NCBI RefSeq assembly: GCF_004684095.1
Contig: NZ_SRII01000003.1
Coordinates: 310,001-374,000, forward strand
DNA from: Hymenobacter sp. UV11
GTDB lineage: Bacteria; Bacteroidota; Bacteroidia; Cytophagales; Hymenobacteraceae
Direction: 5' to 3'
DNA: 64,000 nt
A program made the position numbers and the translations under genes. Positions within the stretch are counted from its first letter, which is position 1. Every line of letters begins with the position of its first letter. The notes under the pieces were generated by a model that saw only the letters and a program-made list of their open reading frames with translations, was not told the origin of the DNA and searched no databases. Below are positions 25,938-35,341 of this stretch, piece by piece.

Positions 25938-26624
25938 ATGAGTATTTTTAGGCTATTTATTCGTCGCGTTGCGCTGCTGCTGCCTGTTACAGGCCTGCTG
26001 CTAGCTACTGGCTGCACCCTGCGTGAAACGCGCCAGGAAAGTGTTCCTGCCGTGGAGCCCCACCTAACTGTGCGGGCCGTGGAGCAGGCCAGCCTGGGCA
26101 CTCTCGATGTTCTTTCCCTGCGCACCCCCGACGACGTAGACCTACCCCGCCGCAATCAACTCATTGACGGCTACGTGAATAAAAACCTGCCGCTGAAAAT
26201 GCGCTTGCAGCTCAATGTCTACAACCCCAACTTGGAGCCCACCGCCATTACCGGCCTTGACTACACGATATTGGTAGACAAAAAAGAGCTGGGCGCGGGC
26301 CGCATGCCGCTGGCGTTGGAGCTGCCGCCCCGCGACTCGGTGCGCGTGCCGTTCAGCTTTGAGTTGAATACGTATAAGCTGCTGGGTACTGATGCGCTGC
26401 CTGCGCTGCGCAATTTTGCCCTGGGCTTCGGCGACCTGCGCCGCCAGCGTGTGACGCTGCGGCTCCACCCCATTATGCGCAACGCTCGTGGCCGCTTTAG
26501 CACGCTCGTGCGGCGCGTGCCGCTACCCGTGGCTAGCCGGACCAAGGTTGCCCAACCCGCACCGGCCAGCGTGGAGGCCAACTTGCGCAGCAAGGTTGTT
26601 AAGCCAGTTCCGCAGGCTTTGTAA
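25938..26624 (+). CDS. LEA type 2 domain lipoprotein
   Basis: The 228-residue product has a lipobox at LLLATGCT (Cys about 26). The mature part includes MRLQLNVYNPNLEPTAITG and LDYTILVDKKELGAGRMPL, the pattern of the LEA-2 (water stress and hypersensitive response) domain, a beta-sandwich found in bacterial surface lipoproteins. A basic, Pro-rich tail follows. The function is unknown. The gene stands alone between an AT-rich stretch and a convergent hairpin. Confidence 0.75.
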   Translation: MSIFRLFIRRVALLLPVTGLLLATGCTLRETRQESVPAVEPHLTVRAVEQASLGTLDVLSLRTPDDVDLPRRNQLIDGYVNKNLPLKMRLQLNVYNPNLEPTAITGLDYTILVDKKELGAGRMPLALELPPRDSVRVPFSFELNTYKLLGTDALPALRNFALGFGDLRRQRVTLRLHPIMRNARGRFSTLVRRVPLPVASRTKVAQPAPASVEANLRSKVVKPVPQAL

Positions 26625-26659
26625 TGGCAGTTTAAATACACCTGCTTGGCACTACCGTA

Positions 26660-26703
26660 AGTGGCCCGGCTCCTCATCCAAACCGGATAGGAGCCGGGCC
26701 ACT
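26660..26703. terminator. convergent hairpin
   Basis: AGTGGCCCGGCTCCT (26660-26674) and its exact complement (26689-26703) form a 15-bp stem between two convergent genes. There is no T-run, but the position fits a shared transcription end. Confidence 0.7.
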
Positions 26704-26720
26704 ATGCTTAGGTAAGGTGC

Positions 26721-27818
26721 TTAAGCTGGCTCTTCTACTGCCGCGTCGTGGATTTTTTCGCGGGCTTCGAGGCGGTCTTCGGCGTCGGCGGCTTCCAGTT
26801 CGGCTTCCTGCGACTGCCAGCCTTGGGGCTCGTAGCTGAGGCGAATAAAGATAGGAAAGTGGTCGGACCCGATGTAGGGCAGGCGCTCGATGTGCTGCAA
26901 GCGGAAATGAGCCGAGTGAAACACGTGGTCGAGGGGCCAGCGCAGCAGCTTGTAGTCGGCATGAAAGGTAGGCAGCAGGCCCCGGCCCACGCGCGGGTCA
27001 AGCAGCCGCGCCAGTCGCCGGAACAGTTCGGAAGTGTGTGACCAGGCCACGTCGTTGAGGTCGCCGGCCACGATGGTAGGCCCGTCGTGCACCTGAATGG
27101 CGCGGCCCACCAGCAGCAGCTCGGCATCGCGCCGGGTGCTGGTCTTGGACTCGCTGGGCGCCGGCGGCTTGGGGTGCACAAAGTGCAGGTTGGCCTCGAC
27201 GCCGCTGGGCAGCCGCACCCGCCCGTGAAACGACGGAATGCCGGGGTCGAGAATAAACTGTATCTCCTTGGTTAAGAGAGGTAGGCGCGAAAAAACCAGC
27301 ATGCCGTAGGTGTTGGGCAGCGGTGCGTGGCAGGTGTGGGGGTAGTCTTTGGTGAGGCCTTGCAGCTGGCTCAGCCACCACTCGTCGGTTTCGACGGCCA
27401 GCACGATATCGGGCTGCTTTTCGCGGATAACGCCCAGGCACCGTGAGGCATCGCGGTTGTACATCAGCACGTTAGTTACCAGTAGGCTGATGTGGTTGGG
27501 GTCGTCGGGGCGGCGCTGGCTGTCCTGCACCTGCTTGCGGTGCCAGGTCGTGTAAGGCCAGATGCGGCTGGCCTGGTACACCACCGTTAGGCCCAGCATA
27601 CCCAGCACCACCGGCGCATGCGCCAGCCAGAGCCGGTGGCCTGGCAGGGCCAGCAGCAGCAAGCTCAGCAGCAGGCCGGCTACTATTTGCAGGCGCGGAA
27701 AGTCGCAAACGCGAATCCACCAAGCCGTTTGACGAAGCAGGGGTAGCAGCGTGGCCAGTATGCCAGCGCCACCCAGCAACAGCCCCAGGCCGTGCAAAAT
27801 GAAGTAAAAAGTGGGCAC
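26721..27818 (-). CDS. membrane-anchored endonuclease/exonuclease/phosphatase family protein
   Basis: The 365-residue product begins with about three hydrophobic segments (YFILHGLGLLLGGAGILATL; IVAGLLLSLLLLALPGH; APVVLGMLGLTVVYQASRIW) and then an exonuclease-endonuclease-phosphatase domain. VLAVETDEWW (catalytic Glu), VAGDLNDVAWSH (Asp-Asn pair), LDHVFHS and the C-terminal GSDHFPIFI are diagnostic. The substrate may be nucleic acid or a phospholipid/inositol phosphate; the sequence does not tell. It ends in an acidic, Glu-rich tail. Confidence 0.9.
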   Translation of the reverse strand: MPTFYFILHGLGLLLGGAGILATLLPLLRQTAWWIRVCDFPRLQIVAGLLLSLLLLALPGHRLWLAHAPVVLGMLGLTVVYQASRIWPYTTWHRKQVQDSQRRPDDPNHISLLVTNVLMYNRDASRCLGVIREKQPDIVLAVETDEWWLSQLQGLTKDYPHTCHAPLPNTYGMLVFSRLPLLTKEIQFILDPGIPSFHGRVRLPSGVEANLHFVHPKPPAPSESKTSTRRDAELLLVGRAIQVHDGPTIVAGDLNDVAWSHTSELFRRLARLLDPRVGRGLLPTFHADYKLLRWPLDHVFHSAHFRLQHIERLPYIGSDHFPIFIRLSYEPQGWQSQEAELEAADAEDRLEAREKIHDAAVEEPA

Positions 27819-27936
27819 GCGATGAGTGTAGCGGTGGGCAGATAGGACTGTAAAGATGATAAGCGAACGATGAAATTGCGGACAACTTCGTCGGTACCCC
27901 GCCCGCCTTCAATTACCCGGCCAATACCTTTACGGC

Positions 27937-28554
27937 ATGGAAGTCCTGATTCTCACCTTCACCACGCTCTTTTCGGTCGTCAATCCCTTCGGCGCCATGC
28001 CGGTGTTTCTGACCCTCACCGACAGCGACAGCAATGCCGAACGCACGGCCACCGCCCTGCGCTCGTGCCTCTACATGGTCGCGATTCTATCAGTAGCGTT
28101 TTTTGGCGGGCAGTATATTCTTAACTTCTTCGGTATCAATATTCAGCACCTGCGCATTGCCGGCGGCATCCTGCTCATGCGCTCGGCCTTCGACCTGCTG
28201 ACGCCGGGCGCCAACCGCGACCGCGTGGGCCCCGCCGCGCTCGAAGAAAGCATGCAGAAGGACGATATCAGCTTCACGCCGCTGGCCATGCCCATGCTCT
28301 CGGGGCCGGGCTCGATGGCGCTCTGCATCGGCTTCATCCGCCCTTCGGTGGCGGATAAGGTTTTCACGGTATTGGGCTTCGGACTGGTGGCGGCGGCGGC
28401 CTTTCTCATCCTAGTGTCGTCGCTGCGGCTCACGCGCTTCCTGGGCCGGCCGGGCATGGCCGCGCTGGCCCGCGTCATGGGTTTTTTGACACTGGCCATC
28501 GGGGTCAACTTCTTCGTGACGGCCGTGAAGGCGCTGTTCCATGTGGCAGAGTAG
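27937..28554 (+). CDS. MarC family integral membrane protein
   Basis: The 205-residue inner-membrane protein has about six transmembrane segments. The N-terminal LFSVVNPFGAMPVFLTLT and the central FTPLAMPMLSGPGSMALCIG are typical MarC features. Family members were once linked to multiple antibiotic resistance, but the role is unproved and transport is only a guess. Its end overlaps the next gene by 14 nt, so the two are translated together. Confidence 0.92.
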   Translation: MEVLILTFTTLFSVVNPFGAMPVFLTLTDSDSNAERTATALRSCLYMVAILSVAFFGGQYILNFFGINIQHLRIAGGILLMRSAFDLLTPGANRDRVGPAALEESMQKDDISFTPLAMPMLSGPGSMALCIGFIRPSVADKVFTVLGFGLVAAAAFLILVSSLRLTRFLGRPGMAALARVMGFLTLAIGVNFFVTAVKALFHVAE

Positions 28555-29041
28555 CACATGGTTTCTAGCGGGTGCTAGCGTCTTGCTATTATCCAGTTGC
28601 CTGGCAGACCAGCGCAACACCAACGTAGCGGAGACGAAACCACACCGCACAATTGTTTACTTTCAAAATGGTAGCGATACAGAACCGGAAGCTAATTTGG
28701 AAATTCGCCGCGATGATAGCGTGGTTTTTTCTGGTCCAGTTTCATTCAACAATACACCTGATGCCTGGCATAGCCTGATTTTGCGAAATAAGAGTGCGAC
28801 GCATCGCTTCAGTATACTCCACAAAAATACTGGCGTTAGACTTGATACATTGGTGCAAAGCACTGATAGCGTAACGCATGTCTTTCTGACTTTTAGTTAT
28901 CACAAACTTTCGGCTGAAGAACTCAGACGCTTTCACAAAAACGCACATGATGATTTGGAAGAGGCATACATGCGTAAGCTATTTGGTAGCCCGCGACGGT
29001 TTTCGGTTTTAGTAATGAAAGGGCCAGTATCTATTCCTTAG
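28541..29041 (+). CDS. small lipoprotein, unknown function
   Basis: The 166-residue product has a signal peptide with lipobox LLLSSCL (Cys about 20). The mature part is predicted to be mostly beta (IVYFQNGSDTEPEANLEIRR, HRFSILHKNTGVRLDT) with a helical charged segment AEELRRFHKNAHDDLEEAYM near the end. I recognise no family. Its start lies inside the 3' end of the marC-type gene, and its GC content is lower than that of its neighbours. A terminator overlaps the end region. Confidence 0.72.
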   Translation: MWQSSTWFLAGASVLLLSSCLADQRNTNVAETKPHRTIVYFQNGSDTEPEANLEIRRDDSVVFSGPVSFNNTPDAWHSLILRNKSATHRFSILHKNTGVRLDTLVQSTDSVTHVFLTFSYHKLSAEELRRFHKNAHDDLEEAYMRKLFGSPRRFSVLVMKGPVSIP

Positions 29042-29055
29042 CTACTGGCCCTTTT
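29018..29055. terminator. bidirectional terminator between convergent genes
   Basis: AAAGGGCCAGTA and TACTGGCCCTTTT form a 12-bp stem with the stop codon of the lipoprotein gene in the loop. It serves the rightward lipoprotein gene and the leftward macroglobulin gene. Confidence 0.85.
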
Positions 29056-29057
29056 AG

Positions 29058-32000
29058 CTACTTCACTATCACCCGCTTACTAGCCGTGCGCCCAAACTTC
29101 GTAGGGAAATACACCAGCTCCGCCTTGGCCGGATTGAGCGTGTAGCTGCCCCGGTAGCGCGGCTGCAACGCCACCCGAAACGTGTGCCTGCCCACCGGCA
29201 GGCGGTCGATAAAAATGCCGGCCTGGTGCTTGAGGTACTCGCGGTGCACCTCGCCATAAGTAGTCGGCGCCGGGTCGCCGTAGGAGCAGCCGGCCGGAAT
29301 GGGCACTTCCAGCAGCACGTAGTGGGCCTCGGCCTGCACGTCTACTGTTACCACCAGCTCCACGGGTTTGCCAGCGGGTAGGGCCACGCGGCTGCCTGCC
29401 TGCCCGGCCAGCGTAGTTGTGACGGTAAACGGCTTGGCCACGGCGGCGGGGGTAGGGTCCCAGCGCGTCTGGTACGCGGTGGCGTACACCGGCAGGCCGC
29501 CCTGCTTGCGCAGCGTAAGCGAGCCCGTGCCCGCGGGCAGCGTGAGCGCCAGCGGAAACTGCGTGACTGGCCCCGCCGGCAGCGCCGGGCTGCCACTGAG
29601 CTGCACTTGCGCCGCCTTGCCCGTGCCCGGTACCAGCAGGTCGGGGCCGATGGTAGCCAGGATTTGGGCCGTTTCGTAGGTGCTACCCCAGTAGCCCCCA
29701 CCCCGCAGGCCCAGCAAAAACGTGCGGATGCGTGCTAGCTCGGCCGCGTGCCCGCCTTGCTGCCGCAAGAGTTTATACGCCAGCAGCGTAGCCCCTACCC
29801 GGCTCGAAAGCAGGTAGCGGTAGTACGTGCCGTCGCGCAGCGTATCGGCATAATACACGCCGCCCAGCTCGGTGCGCAGGCGGTAGCGCCGCAGCGTGTC
29901 GAGCTGGTACGACAGGCCCAGCTGCTGGCGCAACTCAGTGAGGGCCAGGTAACGGTCGAGGGCCGGGCGGCGCGGGGCGGCGGCCTCCACGCGGCGCAGG
30001 TAGGTGCCGTAGGGCGCGGCGGCGCCGAGCTCGTGCAGCAGCTTCAGCAGGCGAATCTGGTCGTCGTCGGCCGCAAAGTGGCCGTAGTAGCGCTGGGTGG
30101 GGGTAGGGAGGCTCAGTCTTTCGTCCAGCTCGTGCAAGAGGTAGGTGGTCAGCTTGTTGCGGTCAATGGGCACGGCGTAGCCCAGCTTCTCGGCGGCCAG
30201 CAGCGCCTCCACTACGTGCACGGTAGCCCAGGGGCTGATGTCCGACGTCGGCCAGGTACCCCAGATGCCCTCGGGCTGGTGGCGGCCATCGAGGAGCTTC
30301 TTAATGAGAAAGTTAACCACCTTCTGCCCCTTATACGGCACGCCCTGCTGCTGCCGGATACGCTGCTCCAGCAGCAGCCCCAGCAGGCGCGAGGCGGCCT
30401 GCTCGTTGCACAAGTACGCATACTGCTGCAAGTGCTGAATCTCCGATAGCAACGCGGGCAGCGCGTCGCTTTCCACGCGCACCGTGGCCGGCCCTAGGCT
30501 CGGGTCGAGGGGTAGGGTGATGGTCGTATCGGCTTCAGCCAGCACGGCGTATGTACCCACGCGCTCGCGGGTGCCCACCGGCAGCACCGGTAGGCTGCGC
30601 TGCTCGCCGTCGGCGTAGCCACTGGCTTGCTCCAGACCAAAAGCCACCTGCACCGAGTCCGCCGCCGCCGGGGCCGTCACGCTGAGCGTGTCAATAAACG
30701 ACGAGCCCACGCGGCGCGCCTGGCGGCGCACCACCTGCCCGCCCACGCGGAAGGTGGTGGTCAGCTGCGCCGTATCGGGCAGGTAGTTCAGGGCCTTGCC
30801 GAGCACCTGCACGCGGTCGCCAGCCACCAGGAAGCGCGGCACGGCCAGCGTGGCCAGCAGCGACTTGAAGGCCCGCACCCGCCCGGTGCTGCCGCCCAGC
30901 CGCCCGTGGTTGTCGGAGCCCACCACGAAGGTGTCCCAGCTCGTCACGTCGTCGGGCAGCACCACGTCGGTGTGGGCGCGGCCTTGGGCGTCGGTGAGGA
31001 GAGTAGGGCGCCACCAAGCCTGGTCGCGGAAGTGGCGGCGCAACGCCAGGCGCGGGTCGCCCCCGGGTAGCAGGTCGTTAGTTAGCAGCAAGTTAGCCAA
31101 ATTGTCAGTGGGCTGGCCGGCCAGCACAGTGCCGCTTTTCAGGGTGATGAGGACCACGCCCGCGCTGGCCCGCAACCCGTAGAGCGCGGTGGCCTCAGTG
31201 CCTTTCAGTACTTTCATGTCCAGAATATCGGCCGGGCTGATATCAGCCAACCGGCCAGTAAGCAGTACGCCATTCACGACGTAGAGCGGCTGTGCGCTGG
31301 CCGTTACCGACGCACTACCCCGGATGAGCACATTGGCTGGCGCGCCGCTGATGCTCACGCCCGCTACCCGGCCCTGCAGGCTATACCCCACCACCGAGCT
31401 TACGCTGCCCGTCAGGTCGCTACGGCGCTGGGTGCCGTAGCCCACTACGACTACCTCCGAAAGGGACTCCGTCGATGCGCTCAGCGCGACATCCAGCTTA
31501 TTACGGTAATCAATGCCCTGCTCCTGCGTGGTGTAGCCCACGGACGAAAAAACCAGCGTCTGCGCCTCAAACGGCACCGCCAGCGCGAAGCTGCCATCGG
31601 CCGCCGTGGAGGTGCCGTTGGTGCTGCCCTTCACCAAAATCGTCACGCCGGGCAGGCCTTCCTCGGTGGTGCGGTCCACCACGCGGCCGCGTACTTGGCG
31701 CGTATTGGCCCGCCGCCCACCCGGCTGCTCCACCCTGATTTCGCGGCGCGGCGGGGCCACTACCAGCACGCGTACCAGCGGCGACAAGCGCCACAGCCAC
31801 TGGTTGATACGGTGGCTGAGCGGGCCGGACGGCTGGCGGTCAGCGGCCCGCAAGCGGAAGTACGTCTGGCCATTAGCTTCGACCAAAACCGTTTCTTTGG
31901 GAGTCAGGCAGCTGCTATCGGCCAGCAGCACGGCCACGCGGTAGCGGCCGGGCGTCAGGCCGTGCAGCAGGGGGTAGGCGGGCTGTAAGCGCCGAAACTT

Positions 32001-35000
32001 GGGCTGGTCGGGCCGCGTGAGCAGCGTGTAGAGCGGCTGGGCCAGGCTATCGGGCAGCAGCAATTCCAGGCGTCCCTGGCCGGCCAGCGTTTGGTCCGGG
32101 AAGGTTAGCTTGGGCGCTTCGCGGTAGCGAAGGGGGTAGGGAAGAGGGCGCCGAATCCTCTTGCTTTTTTTACCTTTCAAAGCCGACGTTGCGGGAGTCG
32201 CGTACTCGTAGGTCGCGCGCTCGTATAGCCAGGGGCGCAGCGCGGCTTCGGTGTAGGCAAAATCGCCGAGCGGCAGCTGGGTGGGTAGGCCCGACCCGTT
32301 GAGGTCGCCCAGGCGCGCCGGGTCGAGGCACGTCAGCTTAATCAAGCTGGGGCTGAACTGGTAGCTGTACAGTGGCTCAAACAAAAACTTGCGTCGGCCG
32401 CCCTCGCTCTGCTCCTCGCGCAGGGGCCGCAGCAGCACCGAATCAGGCTCAAAAGGCCCCGCTAGGGCCATGCCACCCGAATAATAGCTGGGCGCTACCG
32501 GGCGCAACACATTGCCCTGGCGCAGCGTCGAAGGCCCGCGGCCCATCACCGGCACCAGCGTGCGGCGCAGGGCCAGCAGCTCGGCGGGCAGCAGGGTAGG
32601 GGGGCGCTTTTCCACGGTCAGCTCGGCGCAGGGCTGGTTGGGGTCGAGGCTGAACGTGAGCTTGTGCTGGGCCCGCAGGTACACATCGCGCAGGGTAATG
32701 AGCCGGTTGGCGGTGCGAATGCTGAGCGTGTGGTGCCCGCTGTCGGCCACGGCCACGTAGGGCTGGCCCTGGTTAATGTCGTGAATATAAGCCGGCTGGC
32801 CATCTACGTACACCGCAATCGGCGCCTGCACCCGGCCCGAATCAACCACGAACGCCGCCACCTGCGTGAGCCCGCCCGGCGCCGGCCGATACTCGTAAAA
32901 CGCGCCGCCCGCCGGGTACAGAAAGTGGTAAAATTGCAGCGAATCGAGCCCCAGCTGGTGCCGCCACTGCTGCCAGGCCAGCCGCTGCCGCTCAGTAGCG
33001 TAGTGGCTGAAACCAGGGGTAAGGGCGAAGCGCTGGCGCGCCAGCCGGCCCGCCACCGGCGGCGCCGTCACGGGCAGCTCGGGCAGGCCGCCGCGCTCAA
33101 ACTTGCTGGTGTAGGCGTAGGCAGTGAGGTCGGCGTCGGGCATGGGCCGGCCGCGCTCGTCCGTAACCCGGAAGCCCAGGCGCAGGCGCTGGCCGGGGTA
33201 GGCCACGGCGGGCTGCTCGGTGGCAATGTGCAGCTGGCGCGGCACCGGCCCCACCGAGTACTCCGCATCGCGCAGCTGCCCGCCCCACACGTAGTGCAGC
33301 GATACGTGCCAGGTAGCCGTGTTATTTTCCTCAATATTCAGCTGATAGTCACTGGCGTAGCCGCGGTCACGCAGCTCATTGCCCCGATATACATAGTACC
33401 AGAACGGCAGGCGGTGCGGGTTGTCCACGGCCAGCCGCAGCGAGTCGGCGGTGCGGGCCGAGCCGAGCGTGAGGTCAGCGTTGTTGGCGCTCAGGTCGTG
33501 GTGGGCGCTGCGGCCGGCGTCGTCGTGCACCAGGTAGCTGGCCGCCTGTGGGTTCAGGGATAACGCGAGGGGTAGGCGCACGCTGCCGCGCCGGAAATAC
33601 GCGCTGTCGCCGGGCGCGCTATTCGCCCTGGCAATGTCCAGCCGGGCGCGGTGCGGCCGGTCAATACCCAGCGAGTCGTAGCGCAGGTGCACTGAGTCGC
33701 CGCGCACCGTCAGGTGCAGCCGGCCGGGGTCGAGTTGATAGGGTAGGCTGACGGTTTTCACGTGCCGCTCGTTGTCAGTGGTCCGAAACTCGGCGCGCAC
33801 CTCGTAGCTGAAATCGGTGCGCGGAAAGATGCCGGCCGGCAAATCCACGCGGGTTTCGCCCACCGGGTCGAGCGCCTGGGTGTGCGCCCACAGCGTATCG
33901 GGCACAAACAGCCGCCGTCCCAGCACCTGGCGCGGCCCGCTGGTGGGCACCACTGCCAGCCGCACTTGCGCATCGAGCAGGTTCAATTCGCTGGCATCGC
34001 TGCCCCGCATAAAGGCCGCCTGGGGCTGCCCCCGCCGGGGCGCCTTCTCCAGCATTCGTAGGGTAAACTGATTGTTATTCAGCTCATAGTCTTCAAATCG
34101 AAAATCGCCCTCGGCCACGGTCTGCTCGTGAGCATCTTCCAGCACCAGGCTGGCGGTGGTGCCCACGCGCAGGCCCAGCGTGTCGGTGAGGGGTAGGGCA
34201 AACTCGTAGGAGCCGGGGCGCACCGGGCGCAGGGTGGCCAGGCGCTTGGGCTTGCCCAGGCCGCCGCCGCTCAGCCACAGCGTCAGGGGCTTGGTGCTGG
34301 GCCGGCCGCTGCCGCGCTGCAGCACGCGCGCCTTCAGGCGCAGGGTGTCGTGGGCGGGTCGGTAGCGCGGCTGGCTCACAAGCAGGTAGCTCAGCCAGCG
34401 CTGCTGGGCATGCTCCTCACGCTGGTCGCGGTGCTGCTCGCGGCGGTTCTGCCGCTCGTCGCGCACGTCCTCGCTGAAGGGCGAGCGCAGCAGGCCCACC
34501 AGCCCGGTATTTACGGTGGAAGCGTGTCGGAGGTCATGGGCCGTGCGCCACACCGGCACCGTAAGGTAGCCCAGCGGCCAGCCGAAAAGCACGCGGCGGC
34601 CGGCCGCCAGCCAGCCACTGCGCCGCCAGTTGCCGCCCGGCTGGCGGTAGGTTTGGGCCAAGGGGTGGAAGGTGGTACGCCCGCCGGCCGTCACGGCCAC
34701 GATGCCGGCCCGGCTGGGGCGGGCTCGGCGGTAGGTGCGGGTGGCGGGGTCGCAGGCCAGGGGCTGGCCGGCCACCGCCACCTGTGCGCCGGGTAGCAGC
34801 TGCCCCAGCGAGTCGCGCACCACCAGCGTCAGGTCGCTTTGGTTGTCAATGACTTCCAGCGTGCGCGAGGTTTCGGCGCGCAGCCAGTACACCAGCTCGG
34901 GCCCTTCGGTGTGGGCCACCAGGTAGTAGCCCAGCGCCAGGCGCGGCCAAGCCGGCTTATCAGTCGGAAACGAATCGACCGGCACGGTAAAGAACTCGGG

Positions 35001-35165
35001 CCGGGCCGCCTGCAAGCCGCGCTCATACAAGCGCTGCGCCTGGGCGGTAGTCAGCCGGAAAACCTTGGTGAGGTAGCTGCTCTGGCGGGCCTTGGCGAGC
35101 TGCTGCTGTGCCAGCACGGGCAGCGCCAGCCAGCATAAAATCAGGGTGAGTACGAGTTGGTACAT
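29058..35165 (-). CDS. alpha-2-macroglobulin-like protein with embedded SusC-type plug module
   Basis: This 2035-residue secreted protein has a signal peptide (TLILCWLALPVLAQ). The N-terminal half contains macroglobulin-type beta domains, for example VSQPRYRPAHDTLRLKARVL near residue 260. At about 1150-1230 there is a carboxypeptidase-regulatory-like domain (GRVVDRTTEEGLPGVTILVK). A TonB-receptor plug follows (SEVVVVGYGTQRRSDLTGSV to VLKGTEATALYGLRASAGVV, about 1235-1345), but no beta-barrel follows it. The macroglobulin part then resumes (RHFRDQAWWRPTLLTDAQGR, DDVTSWDTFVVGSD). The thioester region reads YLCNEQAASRL with Cys1586 and Gln1589, which keeps the Cys-x-Glu-Gln form. The alpha-barrel thioester domain and a receptor-binding-like end follow. 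It is probably a protease trap or surface adhesin. It is a single gene with no pbpC neighbour. Confidence 0.88.
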   Translation of the reverse strand: MYQLVLTLILCWLALPVLAQQQLAKARQSSYLTKVFRLTTAQAQRLYERGLQAARPEFFTVPVDSFPTDKPAWPRLALGYYLVAHTEGPELVYWLRAETSRTLEVIDNQSDLTLVVRDSLGQLLPGAQVAVAGQPLACDPATRTYRRARPSRAGIVAVTAGGRTTFHPLAQTYRQPGGNWRRSGWLAAGRRVLFGWPLGYLTVPVWRTAHDLRHASTVNTGLVGLLRSPFSEDVRDERQNRREQHRDQREEHAQQRWLSYLLVSQPRYRPAHDTLRLKARVLQRGSGRPSTKPLTLWLSGGGLGKPKRLATLRPVRPGSYEFALPLTDTLGLRVGTTASLVLEDAHEQTVAEGDFRFEDYELNNNQFTLRMLEKAPRRGQPQAAFMRGSDASELNLLDAQVRLAVVPTSGPRQVLGRRLFVPDTLWAHTQALDPVGETRVDLPAGIFPRTDFSYEVRAEFRTTDNERHVKTVSLPYQLDPGRLHLTVRGDSVHLRYDSLGIDRPHRARLDIARANSAPGDSAYFRRGSVRLPLALSLNPQAASYLVHDDAGRSAHHDLSANNADLTLGSARTADSLRLAVDNPHRLPFWYYVYRGNELRDRGYASDYQLNIEENNTATWHVSLHYVWGGQLRDAEYSVGPVPRQLHIATEQPAVAYPGQRLRLGFRVTDERGRPMPDADLTAYAYTSKFERGGLPELPVTAPPVAGRLARQRFALTPGFSHYATERQRLAWQQWRHQLGLDSLQFYHFLYPAGGAFYEYRPAPGGLTQVAAFVVDSGRVQAPIAVYVDGQPAYIHDINQGQPYVAVADSGHHTLSIRTANRLITLRDVYLRAQHKLTFSLDPNQPCAELTVEKRPPTLLPAELLALRRTLVPVMGRGPSTLRQGNVLRPVAPSYYSGGMALAGPFEPDSVLLRPLREEQSEGGRRKFLFEPLYSYQFSPSLIKLTCLDPARLGDLNGSGLPTQLPLGDFAYTEAALRPWLYERATYEYATPATSALKGKKSKRIRRPLPYPLRYREAPKLTFPDQTLAGQGRLELLLPDSLAQPLYTLLTRPDQPKFRRLQPAYPLLHGLTPGRYRVAVLLADSSCLTPKETVLVEANGQTYFRLRAADRQPSGPLSHRINQWLWRLSPLVRVLVVAPPRREIRVEQPGGRRANTRQVRGRVVDRTTEEGLPGVTILVKGSTNGTSTAADGSFALAVPFEAQTLVFSSVGYTTQEQGIDYRNKLDVALSASTESLSEVVVVGYGTQRRSDLTGSVSSVVGYSLQGRVAGVSISGAPANVLIRGSASVTASAQPLYVVNGVLLTGRLADISPADILDMKVLKGTEATALYGLRASAGVVLITLKSGTVLAGQPTDNLANLLLTNDLLPGGDPRLALRRHFRDQAWWRPTLLTDAQGRAHTDVVLPDDVTSWDTFVVGSDNHGRLGGSTGRVRAFKSLLATLAVPRFLVAGDRVQVLGKALNYLPDTAQLTTTFRVGGQVVRRQARRVGSSFIDTLSVTAPAAADSVQVAFGLEQASGYADGEQRSLPVLPVGTRERVGTYAVLAEADTTITLPLDPSLGPATVRVESDALPALLSEIQHLQQYAYLCNEQAASRLLGLLLEQRIRQQQGVPYKGQKVVNFLIKKLLDGRHQPEGIWGTWPTSDISPWATVHVVEALLAAEKLGYAVPIDRNKLTTYLLHELDERLSLPTPTQRYYGHFAADDDQIRLLKLLHELGAAAPYGTYLRRVEAAAPRRPALDRYLALTELRQQLGLSYQLDTLRRYRLRTELGGVYYADTLRDGTYYRYLLSSRVGATLLAYKLLRQQGGHAAELARIRTFLLGLRGGGYWGSTYETAQILATIGPDLLVPGTGKAAQVQLSGSPALPAGPVTQFPLALTLPAGTGSLTLRKQGGLPVYATAYQTRWDPTPAAVAKPFTVTTTLAGQAGSRVALPAGKPVELVVTVDVQAEAHYVLLEVPIPAGCSYGDPAPTTYGEVHREYLKHQAGIFIDRLPVGRHTFRVALQPRYRGSYTLNPAKAELVYFPTKFGRTASKRVIVK

Positions 35166-35222
35166 AAGCGGCGGGGTAGGGAGTGGCTACCTGATGCCGC
35201 CGCGCTGCTTATTGCACAAAAG

Positions 35223-35328
35223 AAAATCGTTTGTCATTGCGAGCCTGCGAAACAATCGCCCCAGAACAAACCCTGAACGAGTCGCTCTGATGCGATTGCT
35301 TCGCAGGCTCGCAATGACAAACGATTTT
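35223..35328. repeat. class B palindromic repeat, 37-bp arms
   Basis: The arms at 35223-35259 and 35292-35328 (containing GTCATTGCGAGCCTGCGA) are complementary apart from one base. The element lies between the macroglobulin gene start and the SDR stop codon. Confidence 0.9.
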
Positions 35329-35341
35329 GACTACCAGCTTC

